Origin: Vibrio sp. BS-M-Sm-2
GTDB taxonomy: Bacteria > Pseudomonadota > Gammaproteobacteria > Enterobacterales > Vibrionaceae
NCBI RefSeq assembly: GCF_041504345.1
Contig: NZ_CP167895.1
Span: 806,001 to 870,000 of the forward strand
Direction: 5' to 3'
DNA: 64,000 nt
In this document: positions 36,781 to 47,160 of the stretch, in pieces
How the letters are laid out: every line of letters starts with the position of its first letter
Numbering within the stretch: position 1 is the stretch's first letter
Position numbers and translations under genes: made by a program
The notes under the pieces: generated by a model
Database searches by the model: none
The model's input: only the letters and a program-made list of their open reading frames with translations
Told to the model about the DNA's origin: nothing

Positions 36781-38460
36781 TTAAAGCGTTTCTAGTGAGC
36801 TTTTACGCGTTTTGCTAGAAACTCGCTTTGGCTTCTTAACCGCTTTGATTACTTTAGAAGGAGCCCATGATGGTTTTGTCGAGCTAGCTTCACCATAAAG
36901 ACTCTGGTTTAGCTTACTTAGCTCGGCTTCAACGACGTCTAACGTCTCATCGCTCAAATCTGGGTTTTCAGCTTTCCACTGTTCAAACAAGGTTCTTGTC
37001 ATCACACCATCTTTCGTTTTTAGAGCTTCAATAAGCGCTTCTGCTGTATCTGATTGACGTTCAACAGTGTGTGTTGGTTTTGTCGTTACATCGCGGCGTG
37101 ACCAGAAGTAGAAAGCCATCACTGAGCTAATCAACCACAAGGCTGCGAATAGCGCGGCGAGATAAGGCCAGAACCCCGGACTATCAACAGTCACAACCGT
37201 TGGGCTTACTTGTTGGGCTTGTGGTGCTGTAACCGGTGGTGTGCTAGACGTCGCACGGTCACTTGCTTTTACCGCTAACTCTAGCCCAAGCGCTTTACTG
37301 GTTTCTTGTGATTGTGAGTCTGTGTTAAACCAAGCTTGAGAAACATCAGGAAGAGAGATGCTTCCTGATTCCTTAGGGATTAGTACCTGCTTATAGACAA
37401 CGACAGCATCACCGGATTGGGTGGTGCCAAATTGCGGTTTTTCTTCATAAACACGCACCGTTTTAGGGTAGGTGATGTTCAGTTTTGGTAACTGATGTTG
37501 GGTCAAGTTACTGGCTGTCATAGTAATGGTTCGAGTTAGAGAATCACCCGCTTCCATTTCAATCTTCTGCTTGTCGCCACCTAAAGCATTGCCATCCGTC
37601 AGTTCATTACCTTGGCTGTCTGACCATTGTTGTATCAGCTTAAAGTTTGATGTTGGTAACCACTCACCTTGGTAGCCTTTTGGTACCGGATTCACTGTGA
37701 CATCTAAGGTTTCAACAGGCGTGTTCAGTTGGAACAGACGCGTTGTACTGGAGTTGTTGGTTGAGTAAACAACAGCACCGGTTAACTTTGGCCCTTGAAG
37801 CTGAAATTGTCCTGCTTGCTGTGACGATATATGGAAAGATTGCTGAACAACTGTGACTTCTTGTCCATTGAGGACATCTTGAAATTGCTTCGATTCACCA
37901 ATAGGTTCCACATCTAAGCCCTGCGAGCTCGGTGGCGCTATTTTAGGATCTTGCAGTCTTCTTGGGTCAGCTTTAATTATCAGTTTTACATCCAGCTCAG
38001 CGACTTCTTGTGGGTACAGCGAGTCTTTACTCAGATTAAGCTGGAACTCAGCCATATCATGTTGAGTAGGTGCAGCTTTATTAACGGCAACATTGATGGT
38101 GATTGGCTTGGTTTTTGCCCCTTCAATATCGAAGCTAGGAATCTGAACCTTCCCCAAACGCAGTGGCGCAAGGCTGACGTTCCATTCACTTGACACCGAA
38201 CGGCTGCCATTGACGATTCGCATCGACGACCCAAAACTTGGTGTGCCGACATAGAAGTCCTGTTGGAGCGCCTTTAGATCTAAAGCATCAGAAGAGACCT
38301 TTTCATCAGTCGCGACTCTAAGTAGAAATACTTGGTCTTTGGTGACACTGTTTTGTGAAACGCTCGCTACGGCAGTAGCCGCCAATGCAGAAAAGGACGA
38401 GAAAGCTCCTAACGCCAGCGTTAGGAGTATGGATAAAAATGGCTTGTTAAGAAATCGCAT
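36781..38460 (-). CDS. batD: BatD-like protein (oxygen-tolerance operon)
   Basis: A 559-residue exported, membrane-anchored protein of the BatD family. A signal peptide (MRFLNKPFLSILLTLALGAF) is followed by immunoglobulin-like beta domains that include the BatD-type start ATAVASVSQNSVTKDQVFLL. A membrane segment lies near residues 430-452 and a basic C-terminal tail follows. The ATG at 38460 lies two bases after the stop of the preceding VWA-TPR gene, so it is translationally coupled. It is last in a moxR-DUF58-DUF4381-VWA-VWA/TPR-batD series. The biochemical role of Bat proteins is not settled. Confidence 0.88.
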   Translation of the reverse strand: MRFLNKPFLSILLTLALGAFSSFSALAATAVASVSQNSVTKDQVFLLRVATDEKVSSDALDLKALQQDFYVGTPSFGSSMRIVNGSRSVSSEWNVSLAPLRLGKVQIPSFDIEGAKTKPITINVAVNKAAPTQHDMAEFQLNLSKDSLYPQEVAELDVKLIIKADPRRLQDPKIAPPSSQGLDVEPIGESKQFQDVLNGQEVTVVQQSFHISSQQAGQFQLQGPKLTGAVVYSTNNSSTTRLFQLNTPVETLDVTVNPVPKGYQGEWLPTSNFKLIQQWSDSQGNELTDGNALGGDKQKIEMEAGDSLTRTITMTASNLTQHQLPKLNITYPKTVRVYEEKPQFGTTQSGDAVVVYKQVLIPKESGSISLPDVSQAWFNTDSQSQETSKALGLELAVKASDRATSSTPPVTAPQAQQVSPTVVTVDSPGFWPYLAALFAALWLISSVMAFYFWSRRDVTTKPTHTVERQSDTAEALIEALKTKDGVMTRTLFEQWKAENPDLSDETLDVVEAELSKLNQSLYGEASSTKPSWAPSKVIKAVKKPKRVSSKTRKSSLETL

Positions 38461-38462
38461 GG

Positions 38463-40365
<1,903 letters not shown>

Positions 40366-40373
<8 letters not shown>

Positions 40374-41358
40374 TGTTTCTCCTAATGGCTAACAGCATAA
40401 ATGCGAAGAACATTGCCGCCGACAGTGGCCAGACAAACCACTCTTGTTGTGGTCGCCAGATCTTAGTGGCGTTCGTCACGGGTTCTAATTGGTTGATGGT
40501 GTCGTAAATCGTTGCCAGCTCTTTGCTGTCACGCGCTCGGAAGTACTGACCACCAGTGCGTTTGGCGATTTCCATTAGAGTACGCTCATCCAAGTCTTGA
40601 GCAGTATTGACCTTACGAGTCATGAAGAACTCTTTGACCATCATTTCGCCCGCACCGACACCCACGGTGTAAATCGTCGCGTTGTACTTCTTAGCAATAT
40701 CTGTGGCTTCTAGTGGATCTAATACGCCCGCGGTATTGCTGCCGTCACTGAGTAGAATCATCACACGCTGAGGGGCATCGCTGTCGACGAAGGTTTTGGT
40801 GGCAAGGCCAATACCATCACCGATCGCAGTTTGAGTACCGATAAGCTTTAACACCGCTTGATTGAGTTGTTGTGATAGCGTGTCTCTGTCTAACGTCAGG
40901 GGAGTTTGCAAATACGCATGATCGGCAAAGAGCACCAACCCAACTCGGTCGCCTTTGCGGCGTTCAATAAAGTCACTCAACACATGTTTGACCGCCGATA
41001 ATCGGTCGATGTATTCACCATTGAACTGCATGTCCTCTTGGCTCATCGAGTAGGAGAGGTCGACTACCAACATCAAATCACGGTGCTTCGGCTGAAACTC
41101 CACCGGTTCGCCATACCAGACTGGACGCGCGCTCGCCGTTACTAGCAGAAGCCAAATAATGACTGACAACGCCTTTGGTATGCGAGTGCTCGGAGTTTTG
41201 GTGTTACTGTCCTCTGGCAGAAATGGAAGCTTAAGGGCGCTGTTTGATTTCGCCTTTGGTGACAATAAGTAAATGACAAACGGCAGTGGCACGAGGAAAA
41301 GCATCCACCACCAAACGAATTCAATGTTTAGCAAGTTAGTGCTTAGAAGATTAGTCAT
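40366..41358 (-). CDS. batA: BatA-like von Willebrand A domain membrane protein
   Basis: A 330-residue inner-membrane protein with membrane segments near residues 14-32 and 58-75, a VWA domain with intact MIDAS (LMLVVDLSYSMSQEDM, near 92-107), a second MIDAS region (MILLSDGSNTAG near 200) and a C-terminal membrane segment near 305-325. The ATG at 41358 has GCGAGG 7 bases upstream; a longer in-frame reading to 41409 would intrude into the preceding gene. It overlaps the DUF4381 gene by 8 bases and the VWA-TPR gene by 8 bases, as in a tightly coupled Bat operon. Confidence 0.9.
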
Positions 41359-41836
41359 TATTACCTCGCTTTGGAGGAAGGGCTTTACGAAGCCAAGTTT
41401 CGCAGTCATTAACCAATTGCTGTTGAGCCTTTTTCTGTTCGTCGGTCATCAAGGATGCATCTTGGTATAGCGCTTGTTGCCATTGTGATTGCTTTACGGA
41501 AAATAACGGCTTCGCTAATTGTGCATCCAAGAACGCCAACCAATTATCACCAGACAAGCCTGCCACTTTTTCGCGTGGGAAATAACTCAGCGCTGCTTGA
41601 CGAAGGATGCGTTGTGCTTCGCTCGGAGACAAGCGATTTGAAGACTGACGATTGCTGAAATAAGACAGCGCTTCTTGCTTCGGTAGTTGGTTGTTTTTTC
41701 TGCGCTTTACAATAAAGAACACCAAGGCAATCAGGGTAATGGCTATGACAATCACAGCCCACCAACCCCATGCTAGAGGCCACCATGTCGGTGCGTCTGG
41801 CGCAATAGCCGGGCTTAAATCTAAGGGCTGCTTCAT
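41351..41836 (-). CDS. DUF4381-family membrane protein
   Basis: A 161-residue protein with one membrane segment near residues 24-46 (GWWAVIVIAITLIALVFFIV) followed by a basic, helical cytoplasmic domain. DUF4381 proteins occur between DUF58 and BatA genes in many gamma-proteobacteria, and this gene is exactly there. It begins with the proline-rich DLSPAIAPDAPTWWPLAWGW typical of the family. It overlaps DUF58 upstream by 4 bases and batA downstream by 8. Its molecular function is unknown. Confidence 0.85.
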   Translation of the reverse strand: MKQPLDLSPAIAPDAPTWWPLAWGWWAVIVIAITLIALVFFIVKRRKNNQLPKQEALSYFSNRQSSNRLSPSEAQRILRQAALSYFPREKVAGLSGDNWLAFLDAQLAKPLFSVKQSQWQQALYQDASLMTDEQKKAQQQLVNDCETWLRKALPPKRGNND

Positions 41837-42759
41837 GACTGAGATCCTGATATCTGACTCATCAATGGTTGTGCACTCGACAGCGAGCTATAGGGTATCG
41901 CGAGAGATAAGCCCAACTGTTGTAGCTGCTGCTTCTTTAGTGAAAAAGCGTGGTTGAGTTTTTGCTTCTCTTTATTGGAGGAGAAATTAAACCATTGGGT
42001 TTTATTGCCATCGGTGATCTGTTTTGAACCTTTGAATGCAGTAACACCTTGTTCTAATGGATCGTAAAAATGAACCAAGCGAACTCGATTATGTCGACGT
42101 ATTTGATTGATAAGTGAGTAATTACTTTCGTTATAACGGACGAAATCACTGAGCATAATGATATCGCTTCCTTTCGGGCAAAGCTGGTGAAGAGATTTCA
42201 GCCCATGCTCTAAGGTTGTGTCGCTGTTATTGCCTGGGTTGGTCAGCGCTGCGTTATTGATTTCTATGACTTTTTGTAAAATACGTAGCGGAGCATGGTT
42301 GCTAGCACTGGGTTTAATCTCAATGATCTCTTGGCCAGTATCTATCACTGCGCCAATACGGTCTTTTTGAGCGACGGTTAACCAGCAAAGTTGGCTGGCA
42401 AAGTGCGCGAGTTGAACCGATTTAAGTAACAAGGTTGAGCCGAAAATCATACTGCTCGACAGATCTAAGAACAAAATCACAGGCTGTTCTCTTTCTTCAG
42501 AAAACAGTTTGGTATGCGCCTTGCCTGTTCTCGCCGTGACGCGCCAATCAATGCTGCGGATGTCGTCGCCCGCCTGATATTGACGAACCTCAGAGAAATT
42601 CATTCCGCGACCTTTACGATTGCTCTCGTGTTGACCGTTTAGTTGCGACCACAGGCTCTTGGCTGGAGGCAACCAGCGAACAGACTGCGCTTTGTATTGC
42701 AGCAGTTCGTCTAGATTTAACGTGACACCGTCACTATGGTTGGGTAATTGATTATTCAT
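41833..42759 (-). CDS. DUF58-family protein
   Basis: A 308-residue cytoplasmic protein, standard partner of MoxR AAA ATPases. The DUF58 core DDIRSIDWRVTARTGKAHTK lies near residue 80, followed by a degenerate VWA-like domain (VILFLDLSSSMIFGS) that still has the D-x-S-x-S metal motif. The ATG at 42759 has AGGGA about 7 bases upstream; an in-frame start at 42783 would overlap moxR. It lies second in the operon. No membrane segments are visible. Confidence 0.88.
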   Translation of the reverse strand: MNNQLPNHSDGVTLNLDELLQYKAQSVRWLPPAKSLWSQLNGQHESNRKGRGMNFSEVRQYQAGDDIRSIDWRVTARTGKAHTKLFSEEREQPVILFLDLSSSMIFGSTLLLKSVQLAHFASQLCWLTVAQKDRIGAVIDTGQEIIEIKPSASNHAPLRILQKVIEINNAALTNPGNNSDTTLEHGLKSLHQLCPKGSDIIMLSDFVRYNESNYSLINQIRRHNRVRLVHFYDPLEQGVTAFKGSKQITDGNKTQWFNFSSNKEKQKLNHAFSLKKQQLQQLGLSLAIPYSSLSSAQPLMSQISGSQS

Positions 42760-42769
42760 GCGCTTATCC

Positions 42770-43725
42770 CTATGCGCTACCAACCAGTGATATAAGGTGT
42801 GCGATCACTTGGTTTGCAGTGACCCCTTCAGCTTGTGCGTGGTAGCTACGAAGCAGGCGGTGGCGCAATACAGGGAATGCCATCGCTTGAACATCTTGTG
42901 GAGTAACATAGTCGCGGCCAGCAAGCCAAGCGTGAGCGCGGGCACAACGGTCTAACGCGATGGTTGCACGCGGGCTAACACCCATGTCTAACCATTGATC
43001 AAGTTGGTCGCTGTATTGTTTAGGTTGGCGAGTCGCCATTACTAGTCTGATTATGTACTGCTCAATGGTGTCTGCCATGTGAATGCTGAGCACTTCTTGG
43101 CGAGCTTCGAAGATAGTTTGTTGAGAAATAGGCTCTGGTTGAACAGGTTGATTGCCTTGCGCTTCGCCTCTGTTTAGGCGCAAGATCTCCAGCTCACTTT
43201 CCATGTCTGGATAAGCCACTTCTAAATGCAGCAAGAAACGGTCTAATTGAGCTTCCGGCAGCGGGTAAGTGCCTTCTTGCTCAATCGGGTTTTGCGTTGC
43301 CATCACCAAAAAAGATCAGGCAGAGCATAGGTTTTTCGACCAGCGGTCACCTGCTTCTCAGCCATAGCTTCTAGCATTGCGGCTTGCACTTTCGCCGGAG
43401 CACGGTTGATCTCATCCGCTAGAATAAGCGAGTTAAAAATCGGGCCCGATTGGAAAGTGAACTCTCCGGTTTCTGGACGGAAAATATCGGTACCAGTTAG
43501 GTCGGCAGGCAATAGGTCAGGGGTAAATTGAATACGGTGAAAATCTCCCTCGACACAGTCAGCCAGCGACTTTACTGCGCGGGTTTTTGCCAACCCCGGA
43601 GGCCCTTCAACAAGGATATGACCATCTGCCAGTAAGGCGATCATCAATTGTTTTACGAGCTCTTGCTGACCAATGATTTGAGACTCTAGGTAGTTTTGAA
43701 GGATTTCGAAGTTATTTTTATGCAT
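42770..43725 (-). pseudogene. MoxR-family AAA ATPase, frameshifted
   Basis: The gene is split into two frames. Codons from 43725 encode the N-terminal half with Walker A VEGPPGLAKTRAV and Walker B SLILADEINRAPAK, and stop just after YALPDLFW. Codons from about 43309 down to 42770 continue in another frame with MATQNPIEQEGTYPLPEAQLDRF, the sensor region. One more T in a run of six (43308-43313, A on the plus strand) restores a single chain of about 318 residues. MoxR ATPases act with DUF58 and VWA proteins as chaperone-like complexes. If the shift is real, the operon lacks its ATPase unless ribosomes slip -1 on the T run. Confidence 0.82.
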
Positions 43726-43889
43726 TTTTGGACTCTCTGGGGGCCATTTGATTCTTATTTTGAGTATTGGTCACTTATTAATAGGAAAAAGTTCCAGTAC
43801 ATCTACGTAATTTATTTTTCCAAAAATGGAATGATTTACAAGTGTTTAGCCAAAGTACAGTTAAGCCCAACGGTTTACCATAGTCAGAC

Positions 43890-44594
43890 TTAAAAGGCGT
43901 GCTTTAGTGTTAACCAAAAGTTGTCGTCTTCATCGGTATTTATCGCCATGCTCGTTTCCTTAGTAATGTTGTGGCCAACTTGGGTGACGAGTTCAAACAA
44001 GCGAATCTTTCGTCCATTTACGCTGTAGGTATATTGAGGTACCAAATTGACGAACCAGTCGTCGGCGACTTGCCAGCGAATAAAGGTATACAAGGTCACG
44101 ATCGACGTATCTGGAAATAGTGTTTTTTGAGCTTTCTTATCGTCTGTCCAGGTTTCGCCGTATAAAAGGGCTGGGTTGATCCTAAGGTTATCTGAGATAG
44201 GGATTATCTGGATGGCGCCAACAGAAGCTCGGTTAACGGGAATCGCATTGGCGTTGTTGCGCTGCATATCGACAAACAACCCTGTTCCACTTTGTTTATA
44301 GATAGAAAAATGGCGTAGATGTACGGTTTCAAAATCGTCTTTAAATTGAATGAAGCTGTTGTGACCCAATACACTGTCGGGGCTGTTGAATCCAAATTGC
44401 GCGATGGCACCATATCCGTTGGTCCCTGTTCGTATTCCCAGAAACGAGCTCAGCGTGGTAGGATCGTCTAGGTCTTCTATTTGTTCTTGTTCTTGCTCTG
44501 GTTTTAGTTCTGGTTTGAGTTCTTCTGTTTGCGCTGCTTGTGCCAGTATAAGAAAAGACATGAGCGACAACAATGATAGTAGTTTAAGTAGCAT
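43890..44594 (-). CDS. Exported protein of unknown function, possible outer-membrane barrel
   Basis: A 234-residue protein with a signal peptide (MLLKLLSLLSLMSFLILAQA) and a low-complexity acidic linker (ELKPELKPEQEQEQIEDLDD). The rest alternates hydrophobic and polar residues in short beta-like strands and ends in LTLKHAF, a terminal aromatic as in outer-membrane barrels. The ATG at 44594 has TGAGG upstream; longer in-frame sequence is not credible. It follows the 457-residue secreted gene on the same strand by 96 bp, with an ATGGCAGG/CCTGCCAT hairpin between them. I do not recognise the family. Confidence 0.65.
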   Translation of the reverse strand: MLLKLLSLLSLMSFLILAQAAQTEELKPELKPEQEQEQIEDLDDPTTLSSFLGIRTGTNGYGAIAQFGFNSPDSVLGHNSFIQFKDDFETVHLRHFSIYKQSGTGLFVDMQRNNANAIPVNRASVGAIQIIPISDNLRINPALLYGETWTDDKKAQKTLFPDTSIVTLYTFIRWQVADDWFVNLVPQYTYSVNGRKIRLFELVTQVGHNITKETSMAINTDEDDNFWLTLKHAF

Positions 44595-44629
44595 GGCAAC
44601 CTCAGAAAATGGATGGTATTCGGTCATAG

Positions 44630-44652
44630 ATGGCAGGCGGGGAACCTGCCAT
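44630..44652 (-). repeat. Intercistronic hairpin between the two exported-protein genes
   Basis: ATGGCAGG and CCTGCCAT form an 8-bp stem with a 7-base loop between the genes at 44691 and 44594. There is no T-run, so processing or attenuation is more likely than full termination. Confidence 0.6.
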
Positions 44653-44690
44653 TTCATAGTTTTATTAATTGGTTATTCAGCTGGAAAGGA

Positions 44691-46064
44691 CTATCCCGAG
44701 CAAGGGATCATCAGCTCGAAGTTGTTGGTCGTCGTGTAGAAAGTTCTTGGGTAGTATTCCCCCATCACCGGGGCGATATCTTTGTCTTGCTGGATGTTTT
44801 GGATGGCGTGGCTAAACTCCGGCGCTGCGAGCATGTGACGGATTTGAACAATCGATGCATCTTCATCAATAATGCCATCACCATCGTCTGCCATTGGTAA
44901 CCAACCTACACCACATTGGGCAAAAGCGTTACGTGGCCTGTCGGCGGCGCGACTCACGGCGACAGTGTAATACCCGTCTTTGTCCACCGGAATAGCTTCA
45001 TCGTAAAGGCAGTCGTTGACTTTGGTTACAGCGAAGCCTTTATTCGAGCAGACCGACCAATAACGAAGGTCACCTTTGGTCATCTTTTTAACGCCATGGA
45101 AAGTTTTTGGCGTCACAGGTGCTTTCGCTCTGAGGACAAATACAGGGCCATGTTTGCGATTGACGACGGTTCTAATGTAATTGTTATCAAGATTGGGGTA
45201 GAAGCCACCCGTGCTACGGCGAGCTTCAGGATTGACTTTCCCAGTGTAGATACCTAACAAGCTTTCTCGGTCGAGTTGAATGTGCCAAGTCGATGGGTTG
45301 GTCGCGGGGAAGCCTGCTGGCTTGTTGGGTTGTGACACCAGTTCTCGATATTTCTCTACAGGGATCCCCAAAGCATTCAATTGAGCTTTTAACGGTTGTG
45401 TACTTTGCAGAGAATCACACGCTTCTTGCCCGCGAAGTTCCTTTCCTGAAGCTAGAGTGACGATTGGCTGAGGTAATGCTGTATTCCCTGTGCCATCACT
45501 GTTTTCGTCTTTTGCGTAGATACGGTAAATGATCACTTGCTGATTAGCTGAAGATTTCGGCGTGTGCAGTTCATCCATTTCAGCACCGTCACGTATTTGG
45601 CCTGCGGTGTAATCAGTTTTTGGTTGAGAGTCGAGAATATTGACTTGATAGCTTCTAAGAACGCTGTCGCGCTGGCTGCCTTCTCTGAAAGGGTTCACGC
45701 TGCTTTGGCTGGGTTTTATCATATAGTCGGGTAAAGATTGCACCGGTCTTCCACGGTCATCATAGCTAATGAACGACATGTAGCGAGAATGTGGGAATTG
45801 CCCTTCTAACCTGAGCTTGGCACCATCAGGTACAGTAAAAGCTGATCCCCAATACTTAACTGCTGCATCGGGGTAGGCAACGTTGATATACGGGTCAGCA
45901 GAGACGGGACCATAACGGAAGAAACACGTTCTTTCTCCTGGGATCCCTTCAAATTTATCATTGGCTGCTGAGACAGAACTCCAGCTAGCGCAGGTAATTA
46001 AAACTGTTGCTACAGAGCCTTTAAAGAGCCAACGACTCAATGTATTTACGCATGGCATTTGCAT
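44691..46064 (-). CDS. Large secreted protein of unknown function
   Basis: A 457-residue protein with a signal peptide ending near AANDKF (residues 1-34). The mature part has several cysteines (near 47, 215, 355, 365, 391 and 455) and beta-rich sequence such as AKLRLEGQFPHSRYMSFISY, faintly reminiscent of DUF1214/DUF1254 domains, but I cannot assign it. GAGGA lies 7 bases before the ATG. It is divergent from a Crp/Fnr-type regulator with a 112-bp gap, and a smaller exported protein follows it. No enzymatic motif is obvious to me. Confidence 0.7.
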   Translation of the reverse strand: MQMPCVNTLSRWLFKGSVATVLITCASWSSVSAANDKFEGIPGERTCFFRYGPVSADPYINVAYPDAAVKYWGSAFTVPDGAKLRLEGQFPHSRYMSFISYDDRGRPVQSLPDYMIKPSQSSVNPFREGSQRDSVLRSYQVNILDSQPKTDYTAGQIRDGAEMDELHTPKSSANQQVIIYRIYAKDENSDGTGNTALPQPIVTLASGKELRGQEACDSLQSTQPLKAQLNALGIPVEKYRELVSQPNKPAGFPATNPSTWHIQLDRESLLGIYTGKVNPEARRSTGGFYPNLDNNYIRTVVNRKHGPVFVLRAKAPVTPKTFHGVKKMTKGDLRYWSVCSNKGFAVTKVNDCLYDEAIPVDKDGYYTVAVSRAADRPRNAFAQCGVGWLPMADDGDGIIDEDASIVQIRHMLAAPEFSHAIQNIQQDKDIAPVMGEYYPRTFYTTTNNFELMIPCSG

Positions 46065-46176
46065 TTTTTAATCCTCTTTTCACGACCTTGTGGTGTTTCC
46101 TAATACTTATATTTGATTAATTGTTAATTTATCTGTAACAATTAATTAACAAGCTATCAGGAGCGAGTTGAGAACA

Positions 46177-46920
46177 ATGTGTAAAATCTTACATTCTAGT
46201 TTCGTGCCTACGATGAGTAGTGAAGAACAACATTCGATGCTGGAGACGGTGTTAAGAAATGATCCCACGCTAAATCAGTTAGACCCGAAGGCTATTGAGG
46301 AAATAGTTGGAGCCGCAAAAATAGAAACCTATAAGGTTCCAACATTGCTCAATTCCGCCTATACCGCTGTCGATACCATGCGACTTGTCGTTAAGGGACA
46401 CATTGAACTGATGAGTTACAGTGAAAGTGGCGATGAGGCGTGCATTGCCATGCTAGGTTCGAGCAGTTGGCTGACATGGATAGGGTGTTTTGAAGACCAA
46501 CCGACGAATCTCAATTTTTACTCTTCATCTGATGCGATTGTCGTCGCCATTCCGGTCAAAAAAATGAGAGCTATCGCTGACCGTTACCCTCAACTTTATA
46601 AGATTGCGATTCGAGAAATCAGTTTTCGATTCCGGCTCTTGATGGAGTGGACGACAGAATCTGTGCTTCTCAAAAATGACTATCGCGTAGCTAAATTACT
46701 TCTATTGGTAAGCCGTTTGAATGGGGCTCCTAATGAGTTAAATCCAATCTTGTATACCCAAGACAAACTTGCCCATCTATCTCGATGTACCCGTCAGACA
46801 CTGAGCCGTTCGCTCCAGTTGCTAGCGAAGGAAGGCATGATTGAAATAGGTTATCGCCGTATTGATATCATCAATCAAGACAAGCTAAATACATTCATTC
46901 TGGAAGGGTTAGCTAGGTAA
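46177..46920 (+). CDS. Crp/Fnr-family transcriptional regulator
   Basis: A 247-residue regulator with an N-terminal cyclic-nucleotide-binding-like beta roll (residues 50-140, TMRLVVKGHIELMSYSESGD) and a C-terminal winged helix. The recognition region is DKLAHLSRCTRQTLSRSLQL near 205-224. The cAMP-contact residues of Crp and the cysteine set of Fnr are not evident, so the signal is unknown. I use the ATG at 46177; a TTG at 46168 with AGGAG 4 bases upstream is an alternative. It is divergent from the secreted-protein gene and a likely regulator of it (inference). Confidence 0.82.
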   Translation: MCKILHSSFVPTMSSEEQHSMLETVLRNDPTLNQLDPKAIEEIVGAAKIETYKVPTLLNSAYTAVDTMRLVVKGHIELMSYSESGDEACIAMLGSSSWLTWIGCFEDQPTNLNFYSSSDAIVVAIPVKKMRAIADRYPQLYKIAIREISFRFRLLMEWTTESVLLKNDYRVAKLLLLVSRLNGAPNELNPILYTQDKLAHLSRCTRQTLSRSLQLLAKEGMIEIGYRRIDIINQDKLNTFILEGLAR

Positions 46921-47160
46921 ATATGGCGTCACGCATAATGAATTTGAATAAAGCTAAATAATCATATTTCCTGATGGATGATACTCCAAGGTTAAATAAT
47001 TTAGTTGTTACATCATATTTGCAATTTTTTGAGAGAAAAGTCTCTAGTTTTATTGGTTGTGGCCGATACATCACTCAGATTGTGCATTGCTGTTGGCGTG
47101 CACTAAAAAGTCCTGTTCAGGGTATACCGATAACGAGCTATTCTTTTTAAAGGTCCCAAT

